Part shown: positions 44,930 to 54,630 of the stretch, piece by piece
Numbering within the stretch: the first letter of the stretch is position 1
Layout: the number at the start of each line of letters is the position of its first letter
Source of the DNA: Epiperipatus broadwayi
Taxonomy: Eukaryota; Onychophora; Udeonychophora; Euonychophora; Peripatidae
Assembly: GCA_028023455.1 (NCBI GenBank)
Contig: JAQFVV010006826.1
Location: 245,317 to 309,316 of the forward strand
DNA: 64,000 nt
Direction: 5' to 3'
Made by a program: the position numbers and the translations under genes
The notes under the pieces: model-generated
Seen by the model: only the letters and a program-made list of their open reading frames with translations
Told to the model about the DNA's origin: nothing
Database searches by the model: none

Positions 44930-46090
44930 TTTTTTTCAATTTGCAATATTTTTGCATTACTAAAATTGAAGTCAAAACCATAAATACATGATTTATTATG
45001 GTCATAAAAAACAGATGCTGAAATATTATTATCTACTATGCAATTTTGTTTCAATTTCTGAACTCATTTTAATAATAGCAAGTGTTCTTTAGTTCTTTTT
45101 TCCAATGTACATCTAGATTCACCTATATATACACTGCCACACCTACATATCCATTTATAAATGACACAATTTTTATTTATAAATGAGGTTTTATTTTTGG
45201 AGTTATTTATTAATTTGTTTAATGTAGGAGGTGTGTAAAATGCAATATCACATATACCTTTATAAATTTTTCTTATAAAATTTACTTGATCATTTGAAAT
45301 ATATGGGATTGATATCCATATTTTTTTATTAGCAGAAGATTCAATATTATTATTAAAAATTTTATTCTTATATTTTGTATTAAAATCTCTAATAACATTA
45401 TATATATATGATTATAATTGTAGCCAACATTTAACAATTCATTTTGCATTTATCAGATGAATATTTGCAAAGACTATTATTTCTAAATAAAAAAGACTTC
45501 AAACCTGCCATTTTGTGTGACATTGGCACTTTTGATTTGTATGGAATATAACCACTTTTTACTATTGGTTTAATGGTCATACAGTAATCCAGCATACATT
45601 GATTTCTAGCTATTTTAAGATCAAGAAACTGAATACACATTAAACCTTTGTCTGTTTTTATCCATCTTACACCTTTTAAACCATTTAATTCTTTAAACAA
45701 CTCATTAATTGTATTTGGTTTACCACATACAAAAACATCATTAACATATCGATAATATACAGTAATATTTTTTTGATAATATACCTTTTTCAAAATATTT
45801 TCTTCGTATGTAGAAATTATAAAATTACATATTTGAGCAACAGTAGGTAAACCCATGGGCCTTCCATTGCACATTTTATAAAAATCCTTTTTAAAAACTG
45901 CATAAATATTTTTATCGATAAAGTTTAATGTTTCAGTTATAAATTTTATTATTTTCACATTAATATTTATTAAATTTAATGCATTGAAAATAATTTCAAT
46001 AGATGTCAATCGATCAATTGATCCATACATTTCACTAACATCTAGAGTACATATAATGTCATTAACATTGATCTTAACAGTACAGATTTT
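44930..46090 (-). pseudogene. Penelope-like reverse transcriptase plus GIY-YIG (minus copy)
   Basis: From N to C: CTLDVSEMYGSID (first catalytic Asp), NGRPMGLPTVAQICNF, YRYVNDVFVCGK, RWIKTD, FLDLKIAR and GLKSFLFRN, in an open frame at 45431-46030. The catalytic pair normally YVDD is YVND here, so the first of its two Asp residues is lost. After a break at about 45430 the frame resumes with NDQVNFIRKIYKGICDIAF, TLNKLINNSK and then the GIY-YIG start VYIGESRCTLEKRTKEHL near 45150-45090. In this family the RT and nuclease act together in target-primed copying. The copy lacks its N-terminus and is inactive. Confidence 0.8.
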
Positions 46091-46149
46091 ATTAACAAAA
46101 TCAAATGAAGAACATATTGTATATTTCCCAAAACCAAGAATTTCTTGTA

Positions 46150-48060
46150 GATGATTGGTTTAATTTTAAAAGTAACTGTCAGATGTCATTTAATCGATAT
46201 TATGAAAAAATGTGTATGAAATTTGATAGAAAAATCAACTTTTTGTATTATAAGAACCTTAAAAGTCAATCTCAAAATAATAATTATGTTAATTTGTCGA
46301 ATATGGATTTTGATTTTCAACAAAAACATATATTAAATCTTGGTGCAAAATATGTTGGCGGTCAGTGGGAAGATAATGATCTAGAATTGAAATCTTCGGT
46401 TGAAAATTCCTTAAGCATAATTAAATCTGATTTAAAAGTTTGTAAGGATTTGGTAAAAAAGTAAAAGAAAAAAAGTTTAATTATAAACGGATTATGATTG
46501 GAATGTACAAATATCTAAATTTAAAAAATTTACATCTGAGAATAATTTAATTTGTATAAAAGAAGATAAGGATCTTAGAATGTGTTTATTATTAAAATCT
46601 GATTATGAAGACAAAGTAATTACTCAAATGAAGAATCTTAACTTTATGAAAGTTGCTAAAGTAAATATAGAAAATTTATGTATTCAATTTATTAATAACA
46701 TTTTTAAAAAAGCCAAAAATAAAGTGGTTGATAATAGTACTTATTACAAAATTTTCACTTCTGCTGCAATATATCCTAAGATTTTTTCAAATATAAAACT
46801 GCATAAAGAAAATGAATCATTATGTTTAATAGTTGATTTGGGGGGGGGATTTTATTATGAAACGTCTTGTTTAATTGAGAAAATGCTACAAGAAATTTTT
46901 GGTTTTGGTTAATATACAATATGTTCTTCATTTGATTTTGTTAATAAAATCTGTGACATTAAGATTGTTGTTAATGATGTTATATGTACTCTAGATGTTA
47001 GTGAAACATATGGATCAATTGATCAATTGGCATCTATTAAAATTATTTCCAACGCATTAAGTTTAAAAAATATTAATGTGAAAATAATAAAATTTATAAG
47101 TGAAACATTAAACTTTATTGATAAAAATATTTATGCAGTTTTTAAAAAGGATTTTTATAAAATGTGCAATGGATGGCCCATGGGTTTACCTACTGTTGCT
47201 CAAATATGTAATTTTATAATTTCTACATATGAAAAAAATATTTTGAAAAAGAAATATTATCAAAAAAATATTACTGTATATTATTGATACGTTGATGATG
47301 TTTTTGTATATGGTAAACCAAATATAATTAATGAGTTGTTTAAAGAATTAAATGGTTTAAAAGGCCTAAGATGGATAAAAACAGATGTAGATTTAATGTG
47401 AATTCAGTTTCTTGATCTTAAAATAACTAGAAATCAATGCATTCTGGATTACTGTATGACCATTAAACCAATAGTAAAAAAAGATTATATTCCATACAAA
47501 TCAAAAGTGCCAATGTCACACAAAATGGCAGGTTTGAAGTCCTTCTTATTTAGAAATAATAATCTTTGCAAATATTCATCAGATAATGTCAAAAATATTG
47601 AAATATATTCGAATGAATTGTTAAATGTTGGCTACAATTATAATCATATATATAATGTTATTAGAGATTTTAATACAAAATATAGGAATAAAAATTTTAG
47701 TAATAATATTGATTTGCGTGCTAATAAAAAATATGGATATCAATCCCTTATATTTAAATGATCAAGTAAATTTTATAAGGAAAATTTATAAAGGTATATG
47801 TGATATTGCATTTTACACACCTCCTACATTAAACAAATTAATAAATAACTCCAAAGATAAAATCTCATTTATAAATAAAAACTGTGCCATTTATAAATGA
47901 ATATGTAGGTGTGGTGGTGGATATATAGGTGAATCTAGATGTACATTGGAAAAAAGAACTAAAGAGCACTTGCTATTATTAAAACAAGTTCAGAAATCGA
48001 AACAAAATTGCATAGTAGATAATAATATTTCAGCAACTGTTTTTTACGACCATAATTAAT
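46150..48060 (+). pseudogene. Penelope-like reverse transcriptase plus GIY-YIG (plus copy)
   Basis: The N-terminal part (46150-46464) has no nameable domain. RT entry: PKIFSNIKLHKENES (near 46770), then CTLDVSETYGSID (46985), NGWPMGLPTVAQICNF (47165), and YVDDVFVYGK (47287), with both catalytic Asp residues kept but a stop directly in front. Then FLDLKITR, GLKSFLFRN, NHIYNVIRDFN and, after a shift at about 47750, NDQVNFIRKIYKGICDIAF and TLNKLINNSK. GIY-YIG starts with CRCGGGYIGESRCTLEKRTKEHL (47905-47970). Stops and frameshifts leave pieces at 46580-46912, 47027-47287, 47456-47761 and 47625-47900. The open frame at 46105-46464 starts in the neighbouring antisense copy and is chimeric. Confidence 0.82.
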
Positions 48061-48245
48061 CATGTATTTATGGTTTTGACTTCAATTTTAATAATGTAAA
48101 AATATTGAAAATTGAAAAAAATAACAATAAAAGAAAAATAAAGGAAGCTATGCTAATAGACAAATATAAACATGACTTAATTAACAGGCAAGCAGAAAAC
48201 ATTAAGATCATGGACTTGTGGGAAAGTTAGCCATTCTAAGCTTTA

Positions 48246-48281
48246 GTTGACAAAGATTATTGGGATAATTGAAAGTGCTCC
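48246..48281 (+). ncRNA. degenerate hammerhead-like motif at Penelope-like 3' end
   Basis: TTGACAA, helix GATTAT...ATAATT, GAAA, then AGTGCT and C. The block order of a hammerhead is kept, with the near-palindromic helix III seen in families A to C, but C3 and G8 deviate. Confidence 0.42.
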
Positions 48282-48434
48282 TAAGTGGATAAATTTTTTT
48301 AATTATTTAGTTACTGTATTTACAAATATTCAATTATATAATTACATATATATATATTCTACCTAACCCGCCCTCTCTCTCTTTATATTTATTTTTTCTT
48401 TTTAATAATATATAATATAAAGTACATCGTCTCG

Positions 48435-49482
48435 TTAAGTCTTCTTCTTCAGCAATTGTAAGGATCGCACATTGTACGTTCCCTTACAGTCGGACCCTAG
48501 GGCGACTTTGAAGGCGTTATTTCCGTACTCCTTTATGATTTTGTATGGCCCGTCATATATCGGTTGGAATTTCTTGTATATCCCCTTTTCCGGATGGCTT
48601 ACTGGGTTGACCCTTACCATGACCTCATCTCCCAGTTTGAACATAGCCTTGCTCTTCCCTTGTCTCCTCTGTCTTATATTTCCCATCTTTCTGAGTTTAC
48701 AGCGTGCTTCAGCCGCGTCTTTCTTTTTATCAATAGGTGGTGTTTTAATCGGTAAAGGGGTTTTGAATGGGTACGGGGTATTTCTCCCGTGATGAAGCCT
48801 GATGGGTTCGAACCTGGTGGATTCATTTTTTGACCAATTTATCATGTTCGCCACTCTCATGGCCTCTTTTACCCATCCACGATGATTGGTTTGTAGATAT
48901 ACACGAAATAAGCGTCCTAATTCCCTCATGACTCGTTCGCAGGGATTAGACTGCGGATTACGAATCGAAGTGAGAATATGTCTGATCTGGTGGCACTTCA
49001 TCCACCTTTTCCATTCCTCCGACATAAAGGAGTTCCATGGTCTGATATTATCTGCTTTGGGGTTCCCACGTCTCGAAATGTTGCGTTCAAGTACTTGTAT
49101 AGTTTGTTTAGCATTAGCTTGCGTCACCGGATATATCGCTACGAATTTGGAAAAAACGTCATACGTTACAACAAGATATTTCTTTCTATTGAACTGGGGT
49201 AGAGGTCCATAGAAATCTATCGCCAGTAGGCTGTTAGGCTGGTATGCATATATAGGTCCCAACGGGCCCACGCTCTTCCGAGTTCTGAGGCTTTGTTTTT
49301 GCACATACAGTGCATCCCTCAATGACGTCTAAAACACTTTTATACATTCTTGGCCAATAAAACCAATTGCCTATCAACCCTTCCGTCTTGCTTGCCCCAT
49401 AGTGTCCATACTTTTCATGTATGAACATGATTATTTGTTTTCGCATATTCAATGGAGAGAACGACTCGTGTATGCTCCTCAT
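48435..49482 (-). pseudogene. Ty3-type integrase
   Basis: The N-terminal zinc finger reads HEKYGHYGASKT then CTVCAKTK (49234-49482). After a frameshift the catalytic core (48435-49322) shows LLAIDFYGPLP (first Asp), a SDN-like block now KADNIRPWNS (second Asp), and NPCERVMREL (Glu), then a C-terminal basic tail with KLGDEVMVRV and GPYKIIKEYG, the GPY/F-type module. It would insert the DNA copy. Two frameshifts (near 49430 and 49270) separate it from the RNase H frame and split the domain. The residues around the second Asp are unusual, perhaps through a local indel. Confidence 0.85.
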
Positions 49483-51046
49483 CTCTTATTTTACGCTGTA
49501 AAATCCCATTTTTCAAACAATATTTTTTTTCTTTCCAGGCCATATTGTTTACAGGTCCTCCCGTAGGCTGACGGCGCAAGTGGTCTATTATTTGTTTACA
49601 CTCTGTATCATCTTCTTGCGCTTTCATTAACCCTTTCAAACTGCACTCTGTGTCCTCACCTTTATCTACTTCCGCCGCTGCTATGTATGCGTCATTACAG
49701 GTTAAATGTTGCTGCGGTGGTTCTATCGGATAGCGACTTAAAGCATCTGCTGCCATATTGTCTCTGCCTGGGCAGTACTGTACGCGATAGTTGAATTCTT
49801 GTAAGATCAGACTCCATCGGATTAGTCTACTATTCGTGAGGAAGCTATGATTAAGGAACTCAAGGCTCCTATGGTCTGTGATCACTATCACCTGCGACCC
49901 GATTAAATACTGTCTAAACTTCTTAAAGGCCCAGACAATTGCTAAAGCCTCCCTCTCAGTTACTGTATAGTTTTTTTCAGGCTTACTTAATAAGCGACTT
50001 ATAAAGAATAACACCCCATATTTCCCATCGTCCTGTACCTGAGATAATGTGGCTCCCAGGCCCACTCCACTACTATCAGTTTGTACTATAAATGGTTTGT
50101 TAAAGTCTGGGTATGACAGCATGACCTCTTTTAGAAACCCCTCTTTTACCTTTTCAAAACTACGCTCTTGTAGCTCCTCCCACATCCACCTTTTGTCCTT
50201 CCTTAATAACTGTAAGAGAGGTTCCAATGTCTGAGGAAAAATTTTTACGTGTGCTCTTCCGATACATAGTCCGAGGAAAGATTTGATGTCTTTCTTCTTG
50301 CTTGGTTTTGGAAACTGTTGTATCGCCTCGATTTTTTCTGGGTTTGGAGATATTCCCCGCTCACTGATGATGTGTCCCAAGAATTTCACCTCCGGAGTCA
50401 TCAGGTGGCTTTTCCCCAAATTTATTTTAATTCCCTTTTCGATGCACTCCTCGAACAGTAGCTTCAAATGTTCGAAGTGCTCTTCCACACTATTCGAGGC
50501 CACAATGATGTCGTCCACATACATCGTAACTAAACTCTTAACCTTTTCTGACAATACTTGATCAAGGCATTGTATTAATCCCGACCCGCTATTTTTTAAG
50601 CCGAAGGGAACCCGATTAAAGTTATATGCCCATCCATTATATCGGAAAGCGGTATATTTCCGGTCTTCAGGGTGAAGCTTGATCTGCCAGTAGCTGGCCG
50701 TTAGATCAAACGTCGAAAATATCTTTTTCTTATGGAACTTCATTAATAACTCACTTATAGGTGGCGGGGCATTAGTGTCTAGTACTGTTATTTTATTCAA
50801 CTATCGCGCGTCCAAACACAATCTAATAGACCCGTCTTTTTTCTTTACTGTTACCAACGGATTATTGTATGGTGATGAGCATTTCGAAATAATTCCCCAT
50901 TTTAGCATATTTTGTAGCTGTTCTTCTACGGCGTTTCTATATTGATGTGGTATTGGGTATGTTCTCGCTTGAAACGGTTGGTCTTCCATCAGTTTTATTC
51001 GGTGTTCGTATCCTTCGATAACTCCCGGAACTTCTTGAAAATACAT
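49415..51046 (-). pseudogene. Ty3-type reverse transcriptase and RNase H
   Basis: The frame from 51046 is open apart from one stop (TAG at 50801-50803, where LDAR-x-LNK is expected to have Gln). RT motifs: YRNAVEEQL, GIISKCSSPYNNP, KKKDGSIRLCLDAR, FSTFDLTASYWQI, VPFGLKNSGS (normally ending in AP or a similar pair), MYVDDIIVAS, VKFLGHIIS. RNase H motifs: VQTDSSGVGLGATLSQ, TEREALAIVWAF, ITDHRSLEFL, NMAADALSRYP. The copy is otherwise well kept across about 540 residues. Enzyme roles are those of the family: copying the element RNA and removing it. Confidence 0.9.
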
Positions 51047-51705
51047 CCTCGTATGTGTTCAACAAACTCTTCAGTCGTTCTCCATTCTCGCTTCCCCTGT
51101 TCTTCTTCCCTTATTATTATTTTTTTCTCTAATTGTATCCCTGCACTTTCTGCATCGTGCTCCGTTCTACTATTGGCTGCCTCGCAGATGTCAAACGGTA
51201 TTTCGGCATGATTAAGTCTTGCCTGTCGCTCAGAATCCAGCACACATCCTGCTTTGCACATAAAGTCTGAGCCCAGGATAACATCATGTATCAATCCCTC
51301 CAAGATCAGCATGACATGGTTGTATTCCTTCTCTGCGATCTTAATGCTCACCCACACTTGCTCCGATGCCAACTTGGCTCTCTTCCCATTCGCCAGCCTT
51401 ACGTATACATCTTTTAATGGCAAGGTTTTAATTTGTAAGTTACTCCGGTCCATTTCATTGAACGTTTTCTGCGAAATCACTGACACTTGGCTGCCCGAGT
51501 CAAGTAGTGCATGAATCGCCTTCCCTTCGATGCCTATTTCTATTTTAGGACATGATTGGTATGCCATTCCCAGAGAAACAAATTTTGAAAACACTTGTTG
51601 AATGTTATCTTTAATCTTGTATTTTGTTCCAAATTTATTCGTAAGTGTGCAAACCAAGATAAAAATGTTACTTGACTGTGGATCATTTCCAACATTCTTA
51701 CCCAC
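50995..51705 (-). pseudogene. Ty3-type aspartic protease
   Basis: The open frame of 236 codons contains HALLDSGSQVSVIS, the catalytic Asp-Ser-Gly of a retropepsin, and VILGSDFM, its second conserved block. It ends in a charged linker (KKIIIREEEQGKRE) and shifts frame into the reverse transcriptase near 51045, where the two frames overlap by about 50 bases. The shift could be a natural frameshift or decay; the sequence does not settle this. It would process the polyprotein. Confidence 0.85.
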
Positions 51706-51870
51706 AATTAGCGTAGCTCATGAAGACTTTGAATTACCTCTCAAATTGAGAGATGCCCCTACTCTACTTGCTATTTTAACATCACAACTGATACGCATTC
51801 TTAGATTTAGGTTACTTGTTACTAATATTCACATTCACTGTTTGAATTTTCCGCCATATTAACTTAGCGA

Positions 51871-53125
51871 CCAATAACGTTAAAGGGCCTTCACATAGTT
51901 ATTTTGTTTTTTAAAATGTTTCTAATTTTATAAATTCAACATTTTTTAACGCTCATTTTAGATAATATACCTGTTAAAATGATAGAAAAAAAACATTTTA
52001 GTTTAAAATTAATGAAAAAAATATACGATAAAAGTATATTACATAAAACTATTCAGAACATTTTTTCGGAGACACCGCTTGGAACGCTTTTAACGCTCAC
52101 CTGTCTATGAGAAAAAAAATCTTTATTTTATTTTACCTTACACGAACTTTTAATTTTATTAATATTTACACAAATCGCTTATTAATTAATATTATTTTTT
52201 TAAATTATATGTACCGCCAATGCACACACACTCCTTCCTAATATATCTCGGTACAATATATATATATATATAATGATTGTTCTATTAAATTCTAAACAAT
52301 GAATTTATTATTTCATTGTTTAGAAATATTAATATTTGAATTATAATATATATATATATTGGAGCCCTTGGGTTTGCCCAAGGCTCCATTAAATTTAGAA
52401 TTTGCTATGTAAGACAGTGTTTAATGAAAATTTTCCTCTTAGGTTGTATATATTTTTTTCCAATAGACAAACTTTCTAGCCAATGCTAAGTTTGAACCCA
52501 TATTCTTAGGGATTGCGTACATTTTACTTGGTAAGCAATCTAAACATTTTGTTATAAAAGATTTCTAAGCAAAAAATTGTTTTATTTAGTATTGATATAC
52601 AGGACAATTTAATAGCCAAAGATATAAGTTATAGATTGGCAATATTTATACATCATTTTAATAGTTGGAGATTGGAAGGAAGGGAGGGGATTGTGTGATT
52701 TGTAAAACTACTTTAGAAAGTGAAAATATATAATCATAGTTTTACAATGACAGGTTAGAAGTCAATAGTTCATAAAATTAAATTGTAAAAAAAAAATCAA
52801 GAATTAATCAGAAGTCTTGAGCAAGGAATCTGTGTATGTATATTATTTAGTTGTGGATTTTAATTGTAAAGTTCACAATTGAATAATAATTATCCTGTGT
52901 TATCTCATGTGGAACTCCTTTAAAGAAGAAGTTAATTCATTTTAATAGTTTATTCATAGCAGCCAAAATTTTGGTCAAGATTCTGGGTTTGAAGTTGGGT
53001 TGCTATATGTTTTTTTTATTAATAAAGAAAAAGGGGGAAAAAGAGCTTTCTCTCATTTATTCTGAGGGAGAGTTTTCTTTCATTTGTTCGTTGGGGAGAT
53101 TTCCATGAGCATAAAATTACTAAAG
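51871..53125. other. unassigned AT-rich DNA with one strong hairpin
   Basis: Holds a TA-run inverted repeat at about 52255-52350 and a GC-rich hairpin at 52362-52388 (GGAGCC...TTGGG, TTTG, CCCAA GGCTCC). Nothing else recognised. Confidence 0.4.
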
Positions 53126-53127
53126 TA

Positions 53128-53366
53128 AATCATAATAGCTAAACAACATTAAGCTGTTGCACATGCGCTTTGCAGATTTTAACTGTAAATGACTGAATAC
53201 AAACACTTCAAACACATGATAAAGTCTTTGGGAAAAGATAAAGTCTTTGGGAAAAGATAGAATATCTTTTCCCAAAGACTTTATCATGTGTTTGAAGTGT
53301 TTGTATCCAGTCATTTATAGTTAAAATCTGCAAAGCACATGTGCAACAGCTTAATGCTGTTTAGCT
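53128..53366. mobile_element. foldback MITE, ~110-base inverted repeats
   Basis: A near-perfect palindrome. atagctaaacaacattaagc at about 53133 is matched inverted at about 53348-53367, and the inner arm atgataaagtctttggg is matched near 53275. The left arm has an extra 20-base direct duplication of its inner end (aaagtctttgggaaaagata). Non-coding. Confidence 0.8.
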
Positions 53367-53680
53367 ATTACAGTTTATAAAACTTCATGCTATATAAAAT
53401 AATTGATTTATTTACATAAAGTAAATCACTAAACTAAATCATGTGATATCTGTTGACACAGAAATGCAAGTTTTAAAAATAATGGGTGGTCATCCATTGG
53501 AATGCAGACATGAATTTGGCAGGTGGTCATTCAGGAGAGCATAAGTTTAAAATAACAAAAAAGGAAAAGAAACGATGGGCAATTAATCAAGGAAAACACA
53601 GACCAGATGTAAATATTTTGGAAGGTTGGGGGGGATGAAGGAACCCAGACAATATAAGAGCTTGGTCAATGATTGGTTGT

Positions 53681-53806
53681 TGTTGGCTATCTTTCTTTTT
53701 GCAGGCTCTCTCAACATCAGTTATCGAGAAGACTGTTTGTTATTGTTGGCTATCTCTCTTTTTGCAAGCTCTCTCATCATCGGTTATAGAGAAGCCTTGT
53801 TGTAGA
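53681..53806 (+). repeat. tandem duplication, 2 x 63 bases
   Basis: tgttggctatc starts at 53681 and 53744; the units differ at several bases. An 80-codon frame runs across it with no domain. Confidence 0.75.
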
Positions 53807-54008
53807 ATTAAAGGAATTTTTTTTTTAAAAAAAAGGAAAAGAAGAGAAAAGAAATCATTTGTTGTTAGTTATTCTGTCTGTCTCCTGAATGATAAACTTA
53901 GCCAAATTTAATAATATGATTTGTAGAAAAATGACTCTCGAGTAAAATTTTTATTAGGTGCACATCATTCTCTCCTGATTTTAATCAACTTCATGATTTT
54001 GATTTTGC

Positions 54009-54102
54009 ATATGAAGCATCAAACCTGAACACTGCAATCTTATATGAAGCATCAAATTTAAACATTATAATCTCATATAAAGCATCAAATATGAACACTA
54101 AG
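54009..54102 (+). repeat. tandem repeat, 3 x 33 bases
   Basis: atatgaagcatcaaa starts at 54009 and 54042, and as atataaagcatcaaa at 54075. Confidence 0.8.
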
Positions 54103-54474
54103 TGAACTGAGAAGTACATCAAGAAGTGGACTCATATATCTAAAAATTAAAAGCAAGTTCTTTTCAGTTAATCCCAGATTCCAAAATGGAGAAAATCTTA
54201 TCATCAGTGTAAAAACTTTGTACATTTTGGCATATGAATTGAACTTGTATAACAGTGACTCTCTCACATAAAGCCATGTGTGCACACAAACAAACCAAAG
54301 AAGAAAAAAAGGGAAAAATGGAAACCAGAGATCGAAAAAACAATCCTGGAGGACTGTTTAAGTATATTTTTATTATTTGTTACTCATTTCGAACATTCAA
54401 TCTAAAAAAAAAAAGAAAGAAAAAGAATATTTTTTTAAATCATATATCCATTTAAAGTTAATCCATGTTAAAAT

Positions 54475-54630
54475 TATTATTATTATTATTATTTTGGGGG
54501 TAGATATAAGTTAATATCAAAACATTTAGTATGTGCCTGTTTTAAATGCTTTTATTATTATTATTATTATTTTGGGGGTAGATAAGTTAATATCAAATCA
54601 TTTTGTATGTGCCTGTTTTAAATGCTTTTA
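54475..54630 (+). repeat. tandem duplication, ~75-base unit with ATT microsatellite
   Basis: Two units, each an ATT run followed by ttttgggggtagat, ttaatatcaaa and gtatgtgcctgttttaaatg. The units differ by a small indel. Confidence 0.8.

Larger units (their letters stand above)
44775..46150 (-). mobile_element. Penelope-like element, 5'-truncated (minus copy)
   Basis: Runs on the minus strand from about 46150 (within the reverse transcriptase) through the GIY-YIG region to a 3' end with a hammerhead-like motif at 44775-44810. It abuts the plus copy head to head at about 46150. The two copies are closely similar in sequence over their shared length. Confidence 0.8.
46150..48290 (+). mobile_element. 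Penelope-like element (plus copy)
   Basis: The longer of the two head-to-head copies. It includes the N-terminal region, reverse transcriptase, GIY-YIG and a 3' end with a hammerhead-like motif at 48246-48281. The ORF is broken many times. It may itself be truncated at the junction with the minus copy. Confidence 0.8.
48425..51870 (-). mobile_element. Ty3-type LTR retrotransposon, gag missing, LTRs not found
   Basis: A minus-strand pol region in the order protease, reverse transcriptase, RNase H, integrase, which is the Ty3 order. Its base composition is clearly more GC-rich than the surroundings. Upstream of the protease a short MAENSNSE start near 51860 runs into stops within about 12 codons, and only about 150 bases separate it from the protease frame, so gag appears deleted. 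I see no pair of LTRs around it. Confidence 0.8.

Noticed and set aside
46105-46464. A 119-codon plus-strand ORF starting at 46105
   Set aside because: It starts in the antisense of the neighbouring Penelope-like copy and is a junction artefact.
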